DNA of 64,000 nt from Bacillota bacterium (GTDB lineage Bacteria > Bacillota > Clostridia > Lachnospirales > Lachnospiraceae). The notes beneath the pieces were generated by a model. That model searched no databases and was not told the origin of the DNA. It was given only the letters and a program-made list of their open reading frames with translations. Location of the stretch: positions 1-64,000 of the forward strand of contig JAEYSV010000058.1 of assembly GCA_023434365.1 (NCBI GenBank), read 5' to 3'. Below are positions 17,239-24,879 of the stretch, in pieces. The translations under genes were made by a program, and so were the position numbers. The stretch's first letter is position 1. Each line of letters begins with the position of its first letter.

Positions 17239-17249
17239 TAAAGTAATAA

Positions 17250-17453
17250 AAGGAGAAGCGTATTCTTTTTGTACAAAGTGATTTGAAGATAAAAGATGTT
17301 ACCAATGTCGTAAATGATAAAACTCCGAGTGTTTCAAGTGGTTATATTCCGCAATGGGACTGTGTTGAATCGAATCCAAATTCTTATATTATGTCAACAA
17401 AGTTGGGCTTTGAGAAAATAAATGAAAACATTGATTATTGGTTCAAATTATAA
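17250..17453 (+). pseudogene. GNAT-like acetyltransferase C-terminal remnant
   Basis: An open frame without a start codon contains SSGYIPQWDCVESNPNSYIM and STKLGFEKINENIDYWFKL. The W-D/E-C...N..S....KLGFE pattern is the end of a GNAT-type acetyltransferase (GNAT_acetyltransf_2-like). The N-terminal half is gone. Confidence 0.5.
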
Positions 17454-17474
17454 CAAGATTAAAGGAGGGGTAAT

Positions 17475-17927
17475 ATGTTAACTAAGATATCAAAGGGTAT
17501 TAGAAAAAGAGGTCGAATGATTGTAAGTATTATAGCCACTATTACAATTATATTAGGTATATTTTTTGTCTGGCGTTACATGAACCGACTACATATCACC
17601 GAGGATACAATTAGCAAAATTGCGATTAAAATGACTGGGCCGATTCCAGGAGGCAGAGGTAGCAATCTAGAAGTGACTGTTACAGGGGAAGATAATATTC
17701 ATATCATTGTTGATACCATCGAAAAGGTTTATAACAAAGATATTCAAGTAGACAATGAACTTACTATGGCATCCACACAGTACGATTTTACGATACATAA
17801 TAAAGATGGCAGCACAAAGGAGTATACAATTGATGCTCGCACTAGTCTTGAGTGTAAAGAATTATTAAAGGTGATATATTCCACGGAAGTAGCAAAACAA
17901 ATTCAAGATGATGAAAACATACAATGA
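17475..17927 (+). CDS. Hypothetical membrane-anchored protein
   Basis: 150 aa. Basic N-terminus, one transmembrane helix (~18-38, IVSIIATITIILGIFFVWRY), then a ~110-residue extracytoplasmic domain with no cysteine motif. RBS GGAGGGG. Family not recognised. Confidence 0.65.
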   Translation: MLTKISKGIRKRGRMIVSIIATITIILGIFFVWRYMNRLHITEDTISKIAIKMTGPIPGGRGSNLEVTVTGEDNIHIIVDTIEKVYNKDIQVDNELTMASTQYDFTIHNKDGSTKEYTIDARTSLECKELLKVIYSTEVAKQIQDDENIQ

Positions 17928-18015
17928 GCTGATCACCCTGCTCCCTCAGATTCAAAAGTTTGTTAAGTAATATGCTTTTAGCCTACATAAATAGTTGTAA
18001 TGATTGGAGAAGTTG

Positions 18016-18831
18016 ATGGATATAAAGTTAGAAAAAATGATTGCTCAAGGAAATACGGCTGAGGTCTACAGCTTACCGGACAATAAAATACTCAAATTGT
18101 TTCGAAATGGGATGCCTAGAGGAGCGATTGAAAGAGAATACCAGAATGGGTTATATGTCCAGAAGGTACTTAATTGTGTTCCAAAGGTCTACGAAATGAT
18201 AGAGGAAGACGGAAGGTTTGGTATCGTATACCAAGAAATAAACGGTAAAGATATGCTGAAAATCATGATATCATCGTCTTGGAAGCTCAATCGATATGCA
18301 AGAAAATTTGCACACTATCATTTACATATTCAAAAGCAGATAGAGGATGGGCTATGCACACTGAAAGAGAAGCTTATAGAGGATATAAGAAATGTAGAGC
18401 TGCTTAGCGATGAGAAAAAGAAAATGATAATTGACTATTTAATGGGATTGCCTGATGGAAATGCTTTATGTCATTTTGATTTTCATCCGGGGAATATTAT
18501 GATTGATGATAATGAAGCTATCATTTTGGATTGGATGACAGCTTGCCAGGGTGATTCCTGTGCTGATGTTGCTCGTACCTGCATTATGTTAAAGTATGGT
18601 GGGGTTGAACATGCACCCTGGATTGTAAAACGAATTATTTCCCTCTTTCAAAAACATATATGTAAAATATATTTGAAAGAGTATCTTCGGATATCGAAAA
18701 GAGAGATAGGTGATATCACTAAGTGGGAATTGCCAGTTGCTGCAGCCAGACTACGGGAATGGATTGCGGATAGTGAAAAGAGTGAGTTAATGAAATTGGT
18801 AAATGATCGTTGTGAAGAACTGAGTAAATAA
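18016..18831 (+). CDS. Aminoglycoside phosphotransferase-like kinase
   Basis: 271 aa protein-kinase-like fold. Start at ATG 18016 rather than the upstream TTG. N-lobe has the nucleotide-binding loop IAQGNTAEVYSL and lysine in KILKLFR. The catalytic loop is CHFDFHPGNIMI and the metal-binding aspartate lies in IILDWMTACQGD. Family members phosphorylate aminoglycosides, choline, fructosamine or other small molecules; this one is a distant member and resistance is not established. Confidence 0.85.
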   Translation: MDIKLEKMIAQGNTAEVYSLPDNKILKLFRNGMPRGAIEREYQNGLYVQKVLNCVPKVYEMIEEDGRFGIVYQEINGKDMLKIMISSSWKLNRYARKFAHYHLHIQKQIEDGLCTLKEKLIEDIRNVELLSDEKKKMIIDYLMGLPDGNALCHFDFHPGNIMIDDNEAIILDWMTACQGDSCADVARTCIMLKYGGVEHAPWIVKRIISLFQKHICKIYLKEYLRISKREIGDITKWELPVAAARLREWIADSEKSELMKLVNDRCEELSK

Positions 18832-18932
18832 AAACATGCTAGTAAGAAAGCAATAAGAGTTTACATAAGTTTTCACTAATTGGACATGATAGTTATGTAG
18901 CATGAGGATTGACAACTTGTAGGAGGGATATC

Positions 18933-19067
18933 ATGGCAAAAGATAGTCAACCGGATAACAAGCAAGCTAGAATGGAAAAATGTAATTATCAGACTCCAAT
19001 TACGCAGGAAAATATGCAGAAAAATAAAAATGCAAAACGACAATCAATTCAAAATAATGATGTTTAA
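18933..19067 (+). CDS. Small basic protein, 44 aa
   Basis: Highly charged, glutamine/asparagine/lysine-rich peptide beginning MAKDSQPDNKQARMEK with PITQENMQKNKNAKRQ near the end. Excellent AGGAGG ribosome binding site and a terminator just downstream. Size and composition recall small spore-associated proteins of clostridia, but this is only a resemblance. Confidence 0.6.
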   Translation: MAKDSQPDNKQARMEKCNYQTPITQENMQKNKNAKRQSIQNNDV

Positions 19068-19075
19068 CTAAGATG

Positions 19076-19110
19076 GACCACATTTGTGTAATAGCAACTG
19101 TGGTCTTTAT
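19076..19110 (+). terminator. Terminator after small basic protein
   Basis: GACCACA pairs with TGTGGTC around a 16-base loop, followed by TTTAT. Stem of 7 bp; moderate strength. Confidence 0.55.
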
Positions 19111-19218
19111 AGATAAATCAAAAAGGGCGCCGTACAATATAGTACGACAACCCTATCATCGCATAGAAACCACAATTGTTTCGGTGAATGGGGACAATAC
19201 GCTTATGGCGTATTCGAA

Positions 19219-19425
19219 TTAATATTCAACTCTACCGCATACATTTTCAATGCAATTTCGGATAGTGCTTTCGTCCGCTTTATCATTGTATCCAACGTCA
19301 ATGGTTCTGTCGGCTAAGTCAACATCGACCGACTGAATTCCTTTGACTTTTTTCAATGCGTTCTTTACCTGGGTTTTCATCTGGGTGTTCTGTATACCAG
19401 CTACATCATAGTGGACTCTATTCAT
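19219..19425 (-). CDS. Heavy-metal-associated-fold protein lacking CxxC
   Basis: 68 aa from the ATG behind AAGGAG. The ferredoxin-like HMA pattern is clear (VHYDVAGIQNTQMKTQVKNA, then VKGIQSVDVDLADRTIDVGY). The metal-binding GMTCxxC loop is replaced by GIQNTQM, so copper binding through the usual cysteine pair is not possible. A single cysteine remains in RNCIENVCG. Next to a cold-shock gene on the same strand. Confidence 0.75.
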   Translation of the reverse strand: MNRVHYDVAGIQNTQMKTQVKNALKKVKGIQSVDVDLADRTIDVGYNDKADESTIRNCIENVCGRVEY

Positions 19426-19480
19426 AGATAAACACTCCTTTTCTTCCATAGCGGATAATTAAATCCGCAGGTTCAATGAG

Positions 19481-19693
19481 TTAGGTGTATCTGTGCACGT
19501 TGACAGCTGCAGGGCCTTTGCCCTCTTCAAGAATATCAAATCCAACCGAATCGCCTTCGCTAATTACTTTATCCGATCTTTTTTCTTTGATTTTTGAATG
19601 ATGCAAAAAGACATCGCGACCGTCATTCGCAGAAATAAATCCATATCCACGTTCAGAATCGTACCATTTTACAGTTCCAGTATAGTTTGCCAT
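19481..19693 (-). CDS. csp: Cold-shock protein, CspA family
   Basis: 70 aa single OB-fold RNA chaperone. RNP1 appears as ERGYGFISANDG and RNP2 as RDVFLHHSKI. It binds single-stranded RNA and DNA and prevents RNA secondary structure at low temperature or growth transitions. An AAAGGA ribosome binding site precedes the start; a long AT-rich leader upstream is typical of the family. Confidence 0.95.
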   Translation of the reverse strand: MANYTGTVKWYDSERGYGFISANDGRDVFLHHSKIKEKRSDKVISEGDSVGFDILEEGKGPAAVNVHRYT

Positions 19694-19833
19694 ATGAAAT
19701 CCTTTCCTATGGTTGCTATGCGATATGCTGTAAACAGCATGATAATATTATTTGCAGTTTGTTAATTTTCATGTTAGGTAAGAGGAAAAAGAAATAATTG
19801 CTAGGTGGAGAAATTCGCATGTGAAACTCATTC

Positions 19834-20676
19834 TTATTTGCGTTTTATAATCGGGAATTGAATTTCCGTAAGCCAATCATTTTCACTATCTTTGTTCCAG
19901 ACACCATCGATATAGGATTCTCTAGGATTATCGATGATATCGTACCCATTTTCCTCAACCCATCGAAGAACCGCATTATAAGCTTTTGGGAAATCACGAT
20001 AAGGACCTTTGTGTAATACGCAGGCAGCTTTTTCTACTCGCTCAATTTTTTTAAAGGTGATCATGTTAGAACCTGGTTTCATCTCAGTTACGGCTTCACA
20101 GACTTCCACGTCAATGTCTTGATCTTTGTATTCTCCATCATGATAGATATTGAAACAATACTCAGGAACAGCACAGACACAACCTAATCGTTCCATCTCT
20201 TCGCCCATTGGCGGAACTACCTGAAAGAGCGCATCGTAGTTTGGTATGGTTAATCGCATGGAGGCTACAATAACTTCTGGTAATTCCTTCACGATGATAT
20301 GATAATCAGAATCTAATTGTTTTCCGGTAAGGTAACATTCTACCTGTGATAATTTCATGGTGTCTTCGGCTATTTTACGTAATAATTCGGCCTTCTTTCG
20401 CTGTAGGAGATCGCGTTCAGAACTGCCATCTTGGATTTGTTTGATTTCTTCTAAGGTAAATCCCATATCACGCAGCGCCAGAATTTTGTGTAGGATCGGA
20501 AGTTGTTCGGAGTTGTAGAAGCGATAACCGGTGAATTGCTCAATATAAGCGGGCTTTAACAATCCGATGTCATCGTAATGGCGAAGTGCTTTAATTGTTA
20601 TTTTATTCATTTTAGAAAACATACCGATTTTATACATGACTGTATCAACTTTTTCGCAAGAATAAGTTTCACTCAT
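19834..20676 (-). CDS. MerR family regulator with GyrI-like effector domain
   Basis: 280 aa. Winged helix-turn-helix KIGMFSKMNKITIKALRHYD, then DIGLLKPAYIEQFTGYRFYN, a coiled-coil dimerisation helix, and a C-terminal GyrI/BmrR-like ligand-binding domain (VIVASMRLTIPNYDALFQVV to the end). BmrR-type regulators bind drug-like cations and untwist a long-spacer promoter. Third gene of the leftward ABC operon, 18 bases after the permease. The operon promoter has the 19-bp spacer MerR proteins act on, so autoregulation is likely. Confidence 0.9.
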   Translation of the reverse strand: MSETYSCEKVDTVMYKIGMFSKMNKITIKALRHYDDIGLLKPAYIEQFTGYRFYNSEQLPILHKILALRDMGFTLEEIKQIQDGSSERDLLQRKKAELLRKIAEDTMKLSQVECYLTGKQLDSDYHIIVKELPEVIVASMRLTIPNYDALFQVVPPMGEEMERLGCVCAVPEYCFNIYHDGEYKDQDIDVEVCEAVTEMKPGSNMITFKKIERVEKAACVLHKGPYRDFPKAYNAVLRWVEENGYDIIDNPRESYIDGVWNKDSENDWLTEIQFPIIKRK

Positions 20677-20694
20677 AAGATTCTCCTTTCATAA

Positions 20695-21435
20695 TCACTC
20701 AAAACGAAATGTTTTAATTGAGATCAATCCTCCGATAACCATGAATACGATTAAGAAGAGAATTGGGAATAACGTAGATTCATGTAACCCTAAAGAATAA
20801 TTTTTTAAGAGTTTGATACCTTGAGAGAGTGGTAGGAAACCAGCAACCTTCTGTAATGCCTCGGGAAAGATTTCAAATGGTATCGTTGCTCCAGATAGAA
20901 AGATCATTGGAAAATATACCAGGCTACATACCATATTAGCACTTTTGATAGATTTGCATACGCTTGCTAACATCATCCCAACGCTATACATGGAGCCCAT
21001 TACGAGGAAGTAAGAGAGGACAAAACCTCCTAAGGAACCTGTCATCTCATAACCAAATACAATTTTTGCGGTCAAGTATACTAATAAGGAGGAAAAGAGG
21101 GAAAGAATTGCATTCAGTGTTACATGAACTAATAATAACATACTTGGTTTGACTGGTGTAACAAAAAAGTGCTTCAATATTTTTTTGTCTCTGTAGTCAG
21201 CAATGGTCAGAGGTAAGCCCATAAATGCTGTGGCGCAGATTCCAACGGTGATTAACGCACCGAAGGAGCTTTGCAGCATGGTATAACCGGCACCCTCAAA
21301 TGCTTCATTCTTACCATTAATGAGTCCTATTAGCAGCATGATTGCGACTGGCATTCCTACTCCAAAAAAGATACTATCAATGGACCGAAGGATGAGTCTA
21401 AATTCTACCTGTAATAATTTAAAATAAGTCTTCAT
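20695..21435 (-). CDS. ABC-2 type transporter permease
   Basis: 246 aa with six hydrophobic segments and the ABC-2 signature region (VCSLVYFPMIFLSGATIPFE). The ATG overlaps the end of the upstream ATPase gene by 17 bases and uses a GGAGA site inside it, so translation is coupled. It forms the membrane part of an exporter of drugs, lipids or peptides with the ATPase. Regulated by the downstream MerR gene (inference). Confidence 0.9.
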   Translation of the reverse strand: MKTYFKLLQVEFRLILRSIDSIFFGVGMPVAIMLLIGLINGKNEAFEGAGYTMLQSSFGALITVGICATAFMGLPLTIADYRDKKILKHFFVTPVKPSMLLLVHVTLNAILSLFSSLLVYLTAKIVFGYEMTGSLGGFVLSYFLVMGSMYSVGMMLASVCKSIKSANMVCSLVYFPMIFLSGATIPFEIFPEALQKVAGFLPLSQGIKLLKNYSLGLHESTLFPILFLIVFMVIGGLISIKTFRFE

Positions 21436-22153
21436 CAACAATCTCCTCTCCCATATACCACAAATATGCGTTTTCTAGCGTATCATAAGGACTTTCACTG
21501 ATCACTTTCTTCACCGTTCCGCTTATGACTTCTGAACCGTTTTTTAATAATAAGATGCGGTCACATAAGATCTCAACTTCATCCATATAGTGTGAGGTTA
21601 AAAAAATTGTCACACCCTGTTTCTTAAGGTTTAACAGCATTTTCCAGACCTCTCTTCTTGCTACCGTATCTAATCCAGTAGTCAGTTCGTCCAAAAAGAG
21701 TAGGGTTGGATTAGGAATTAGTGAAAGTAGAACCGATAACTTCTGTTTTTCACCTCCCGATAACTTTTCGACTGGGTGTTTTAGAAACTCCGATAACTTG
21801 AACTGCTCGAGTAATTCCTTGTAATCTCTTGGGTTGTCATACAAGGCAGACATTTCTTCACAGAGTTCACATACCTTAATGTTGTTTTGGTAGTGGGAAG
21901 CTTGTAGTTGCACACCGACTTGTTCAAATAATTGCTTGCGGTTTTTCTTTGGCTCCATGTTCAATACTTTGACGTTGCCATTATCACATTTTTTTAAGCC
22001 AAGGATACAATCGATACTCGTTGACTTGCCAGCGCCGTTATGACCAAGTAAGCCAAAGGTTTCTCCTTGTGTTACGAATAAGCTTAGGTTGTCGACGACT
22101 GTCTTTGAGCCAAACCGTTTTGATAGGTTTGATACTTCAATGATGTTTTCCAT
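21419..22153 (-). CDS. ABC transporter ATP-binding protein
   Basis: 244 aa DrrA/CcmA-type ATPase. Walker A GLLGHNGAGKST, signature LSGGEKQKL, Walker B LLFLDELTTGLD and switch histidine in TSHYMDE. First gene of the operon with the ABC-2 permease and MerR regulator; start ATG follows a GGAGG site. Confidence 0.95.
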   Translation of the reverse strand: MENIIEVSNLSKRFGSKTVVDNLSLFVTQGETFGLLGHNGAGKSTSIDCILGLKKCDNGNVKVLNMEPKKNRKQLFEQVGVQLQASHYQNNIKVCELCEEMSALYDNPRDYKELLEQFKLSEFLKHPVEKLSGGEKQKLSVLLSLIPNPTLLFLDELTTGLDTVARREVWKMLLNLKKQGVTIFLTSHYMDEVEILCDRILLLKNGSEVISGTVKKVISESPYDTLENAYLWYMGEEIVDEDLF

Positions 22154-22238
22154 ATTGTTACCTCCATTGATTTAAGTTTTTGTGCTTGCTTTATACGATC
22201 ATTGCTGTTATTTTGATTATTTCTTGCTGACAGTAACG

Positions 22239-22269
22239 AGTATAAAACCTACCCTTACAGGAGAGTCAA
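22239..22269 (-). promoter_or_regulatory. MerR-type promoter with 19-bp spacer
   Basis: On the reverse strand, TTGACT (22269-22264) and TATACT (22244-22239) are separated by exactly 19 bases. Normal spacers are 17; 19 is the hallmark of promoters twisted open by MerR-family activators. The spacer carries an imperfect dyad (ACTCTCCT / GGGTAGGT). It drives the ABC-permease-MerR operon. Confidence 0.8.
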
Positions 22270-22282
22270 TAGTGAAAATACA

Positions 22283-22353
22283 AAAACCCTAGAAGATTAC
22301 CAATTTTATCTGCTCAGTTACATAGCCAGTTAAAATGATATTTCTAGGGTTTT
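22283..22353 (-). terminator. Terminator-like long hairpin
   Basis: AAAACCCTAGAA at 22283 pairs with TTCTAGGGTTTT at 22342 (12 bp) across a 47-base loop; the reverse strand then runs into TTTTTGTATTTT. It would end the leftward PF04020 operon. Confidence 0.6.
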
Positions 22354-22359
22354 ATTAGG

Positions 22360-22713
22360 TTACTCATGATCGTAATGGGGCTTATCGGCTTCCTTTATCA
22401 AGCTATGGAAGATACCGATAACTAATGCAGCTAACAACGAGTTCCAAAAGCCTCCCATGCTAAATCCTTTCACAAAACGGTCGGCTATCATAATGGTCCA
22501 TGCATTGACGATGAAGGTAAAGATACCTAAGGTTATTATGCTTAAGGGAAGAGTAAGAATTAGGAGTAGCGGCTTAATCGTCATATTTACGATAATTAGA
22601 ACGAATCCCATAAGCAGTAAAGGCTTAGCATCACTCATATAAATGTCGGTAAACATGGATAAAAAATAGATCGTGACGATGATGGAGATATATTTTAATA
22701 ATAGTGTTCTCAT
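22360..22713 (-). CDS. PF04020 four-helix membrane protein (YvlD-like)
   Basis: 117 aa with four hydrophobic helices. Conserved core NMTIKPLLLILTLPLSIITL and GIFTFIVNAWTIMIADRFV is typical of the 'phage holin family 4' / YvlD group. Despite that name, Bacillus YvlD is part of a cell-envelope stress operon (established). Last gene of a four-gene leftward operon with DUF2089 and YvlB-like proteins. Confidence 0.88.
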   Translation of the reverse strand: MRTLLLKYISIIVTIYFLSMFTDIYMSDAKPLLLMGFVLIIVNMTIKPLLLILTLPLSIITLGIFTFIVNAWTIMIADRFVKGFSMGGFWNSLLAALVIGIFHSLIKEADKPHYDHE

Positions 22714-22723
22714 ATGGCCCCCT

Positions 22724-23029
22724 TTAGCGGATTGAGACTGACACCGAAGTTGTTTCGGTTGTTACATCTACGATGTCGTAGGGTTCCTCGTCTGCGATGA
22801 TGCTTATGATGTCAGAAGTCATTGCAACAACTTCCTTTGCAGAGTGAATGGGACGAGGTTTTCCGGATTTATATTTTGGACTGAACAAGCAGAGAAAGGT
22901 TAGCAGGTCGTGTACACAATCGATTAATTCCTCAAATGCAAATAAGGAGATAGGGAGAGTGAGTCGAAAGCGTCCTTTCTCAGTTGTTTTTATTCTAATC
23001 CAAAGGATACGAAAGTTTTTAATCAACAT
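22724..23029 (-). CDS. Hypothetical protein in yvl-like operon
   Basis: 101 aa, overlapping the end of the upstream gene by 11 bases. An N-terminal basic region is followed by a hydrophobic or amphipathic helix (LTLPISLFAFEELIDCVHDL) and an acidic C-terminus. No family recognised. The tight overlap and shared strand make it a genuine member of the operon. Confidence 0.6.
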   Translation of the reverse strand: MLIKNFRILWIRIKTTEKGRFRLTLPISLFAFEELIDCVHDLLTFLCLFSPKYKSGKPRPIHSAKEVVAMTSDIISIIADEEPYDIVDVTTETTSVSVSIR

Positions 23030-23462
23030 AGATTCTCACCTTAATCATGGCATTGTGTTCCTCATCCCATGCTTCCACATCAACAATGTTAGGATCATCA
23101 AGGGTGCCATCAATGATTTCTTCAATGATTTTTGCGATATCAATATCGGAGAGATCAATTCCAGAGTTCTCCATTCCTTTTCTTGCATCTTTTGGAATCA
23201 TTGTGGTGAGTCTGCCGGCTACGGTACCAAGAGTGGTCAATAGCCGAAGTGGTATATTGACATTCACGTTCACTGTTTTGTTATCCGAGGTTACTTTTAC
23301 ACGGAGATACTTATACTGTTGTTTTACTGCCAGGTCAGTATTTTCAGTGGTTTCATCTACTGCTGGAGTTGCTTCTTTTAGAGCTTCTAAAAGATCCATA
23401 CCCTCCGCTGCTGTAATCTGACCTTTTTCAATCATTTCTAATATTTTTTGTTGTTGTGACAT
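23019..23462 (-). CDS. SHOCT/YvlB N-terminal-like protein
   Basis: 147 aa. The N-terminal ~30 residues (ILEMIEKGQITAAEGMDLLE) are a SHOCT-like short helical-hairpin motif found at the start of YvlB/LiaG-type (DUF4097) proteins. The rest contains RLTTMIPKDARKGMENSGID and an acidic helix-rich tail. Probably cytoplasmic. The neighbouring DUF2089 protein ends with the same motif type (LDQLSKGLISPKEATERI), suggesting the two interact through it (inference). Confidence 0.75.
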   Translation of the reverse strand: MSQQQKILEMIEKGQITAAEGMDLLEALKEATPAVDETTENTDLAVKQQYKYLRVKVTSDNKTVNVNVNIPLRLLTTLGTVAGRLTTMIPKDARKGMENSGIDLSDIDIAKIIEEIIDGTLDDPNIVDVEAWDEEHNAMIKVRIYVD

Positions 23463-23477
23463 TTTCTTTCCCTCCTG

Positions 23478-23882
23478 TTATAATAAATTTTTTATTCTTT
23501 CGGTTGCTTCTTTGGGTGATATCAGACCTTTTGATAATTGATCTAGGATCTCATCTTTGGTAGCGTTTTTGGTTTCCTCTTCTTTGGAAGTTTCTTTTGT
23601 TGTTACCTCATAACCAAGATTGCGGATGACGGAATCTAATTTGCCGCGTACTGTCGGATAAGAGATACCCATTTCTTTTTCCACATCTTTGATATTGCCT
23701 CGACATTTGATAAATACTTTGATAAATGCTAGCTCTTCTTCTGGAAGACGGCAAAATTCACAGGGTTGAAAATTTCCTTCGATTGTTGTCGTACATTTGG
23801 GACATCCGAGTCTTATAATTGAGAGTTTTTCACCACATACAGGGCACTTGCCTGGAGCTTTGTATTTCATAAGGTTATTCAT
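23478..23882 (-). CDS. DUF2089 family zinc-ribbon/HTH protein
   Basis: 134 aa. Zinc ribbon CPVCGEKLSIIRLGCPKC and a second Cys pair CEFCRLPEEELAFI, then a helix-turn-helix (NIKDVEKEMGISYPTVRGKL) and a C-terminal SHOCT-like helix pair. The family is thought to be DNA-binding. First gene of the yvl-like operon, directly behind a near-consensus promoter and AT-rich repeats, so it may autoregulate. Confidence 0.88.
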   Translation of the reverse strand: MNNLMKYKAPGKCPVCGEKLSIIRLGCPKCTTTIEGNFQPCEFCRLPEEELAFIKVFIKCRGNIKDVEKEMGISYPTVRGKLDSVIRNLGYEVTTKETSKEEETKNATKDEILDQLSKGLISPKEATERIKNLL

Positions 23883-23928
23883 TCCTTTCTTTTATATCAA
23901 CATTGCAATGTTTTCTTTTGATAGTACC

Positions 23929-23957
23929 AATATATACCTATTCTTATGAAATGTCAA
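23929..23957 (-). promoter_or_regulatory. Consensus promoter of the yvl-like operon
   Basis: On the reverse strand, TTGACA (23957-23952) and TATATT (23934-23929) with a 17-base spacer; the start of DUF2089 lies ~45 bases beyond. This is a near-perfect sigma-A promoter. Confidence 0.82.
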
Positions 23958-23962
23958 CACTG

Positions 23963-24025
23963 AATATTAATATTTTTAACGTAAAGATTAATAATATTAA
24001 TATTAACATTAAAAAGATTAATATT
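23963..24025. repeat. ATTAATATT direct/inverted repeat cluster
   Basis: The self-complementary-like words AATATTAATATT (23963), ATTAATAATATTAATATTA (23987) and ATTAATATT (24017) lie immediately upstream of the -35 box. They could be an UP element or the binding array of the DUF2089 protein. Confidence 0.5.
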
Positions 24026-24204
24026 CACTTTATATTTTGAATTGAATACGTTTATATGTAACAAAGATAGTAACGATTATAATTACTTATTATTACTTTA
24101 TTAATACAGTAATAAGATTAAGACAGAATCTATCCAAATACGTAAGAAATGTTATAATGGAGGTAATCGCTAATAGGCACTGCAATCTGGATGGGAGGAA
24201 AACA

Positions 24205-24813
24205 ATGAGAAAAACACTTGGTGAAATGACGTTAGAAGAATTGTGGCAGTTGTTCCCCATTTTTTTAACTGAACATAAGAGGGAATGGCAAGGCTGGTAT
24301 ACCGAGGAAGAACAAAGACTTCGAGAGGAATTAGGTAAGGCTGCATATAATCAAATGGGAGCTGCTATTGACCAATCGATTCGTATCAGCCACATTGGAA
24401 GTACGACGATTGCTACTATCTGGGCAAAGCCTATCATAGATATTTTAATTGAAATCCCGCAGGATACTGACTGGGAAAGCATAAAACATAGTATAGAGTT
24501 TTGTGGATATAATTGCATGAACAAAAGTGATAACCGCGCCTCCTTTTGTAGGGGTTATACCATTGATGGATTCGCCGAAAGAGTCTTTCATGTACATCTT
24601 CGGCGCTTTGGTGATCATAATGAGTTATATTTTAGAGATTATCTGATGGAGCACCCGGAGGTAGCAAAAGAATATGAAGGACTGAAACTAAAATTATGGA
24701 AGAAATACGAACATAATCGTGACGCTTATACAGAGAGCAAGACGGAGCTTATTAGCAAATACACAGAATTGGCTAAGATAAAATATCAGGGAAGATACGA
24801 CGTAATACAATGA
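24205..24813 (+). CDS. GrpB family (UPF0157) protein
   Basis: 202 aa from the ATG behind GGGAGG; an upstream ATG at 24157 has no suitable site. The nucleotidyltransferase-like signature is SHIGSTTIATIWAKPIIDIL, with HLRRFGDHNELYFRDYL downstream. The GrpB/CoaE-associated family has a nucleotidyltransferase fold of uncertain substrate. 66 bases before the GH95 gene. Confidence 0.88.
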   Translation: MRKTLGEMTLEELWQLFPIFLTEHKREWQGWYTEEEQRLREELGKAAYNQMGAAIDQSIRISHIGSTTIATIWAKPIIDILIEIPQDTDWESIKHSIEFCGYNCMNKSDNRASFCRGYTIDGFAERVFHVHLRRFGDHNELYFRDYLMEHPEVAKEYEGLKLKLWKKYEHNRDAYTESKTELISKYTELAKIKYQGRYDVIQ

Positions 24814-24879
24814 TCCAGATTATCGCATCGAGTAGGGTAAGAATCGATGCTAGTAGGATTGTTAAGACAGGAGGAAATG

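Noticed and set aside
22360..22713. Prophage holin
   Set aside because: The PF04020 name suggests a holin, but gene context is the yvl-like stress operon and there are no phage genes nearby.
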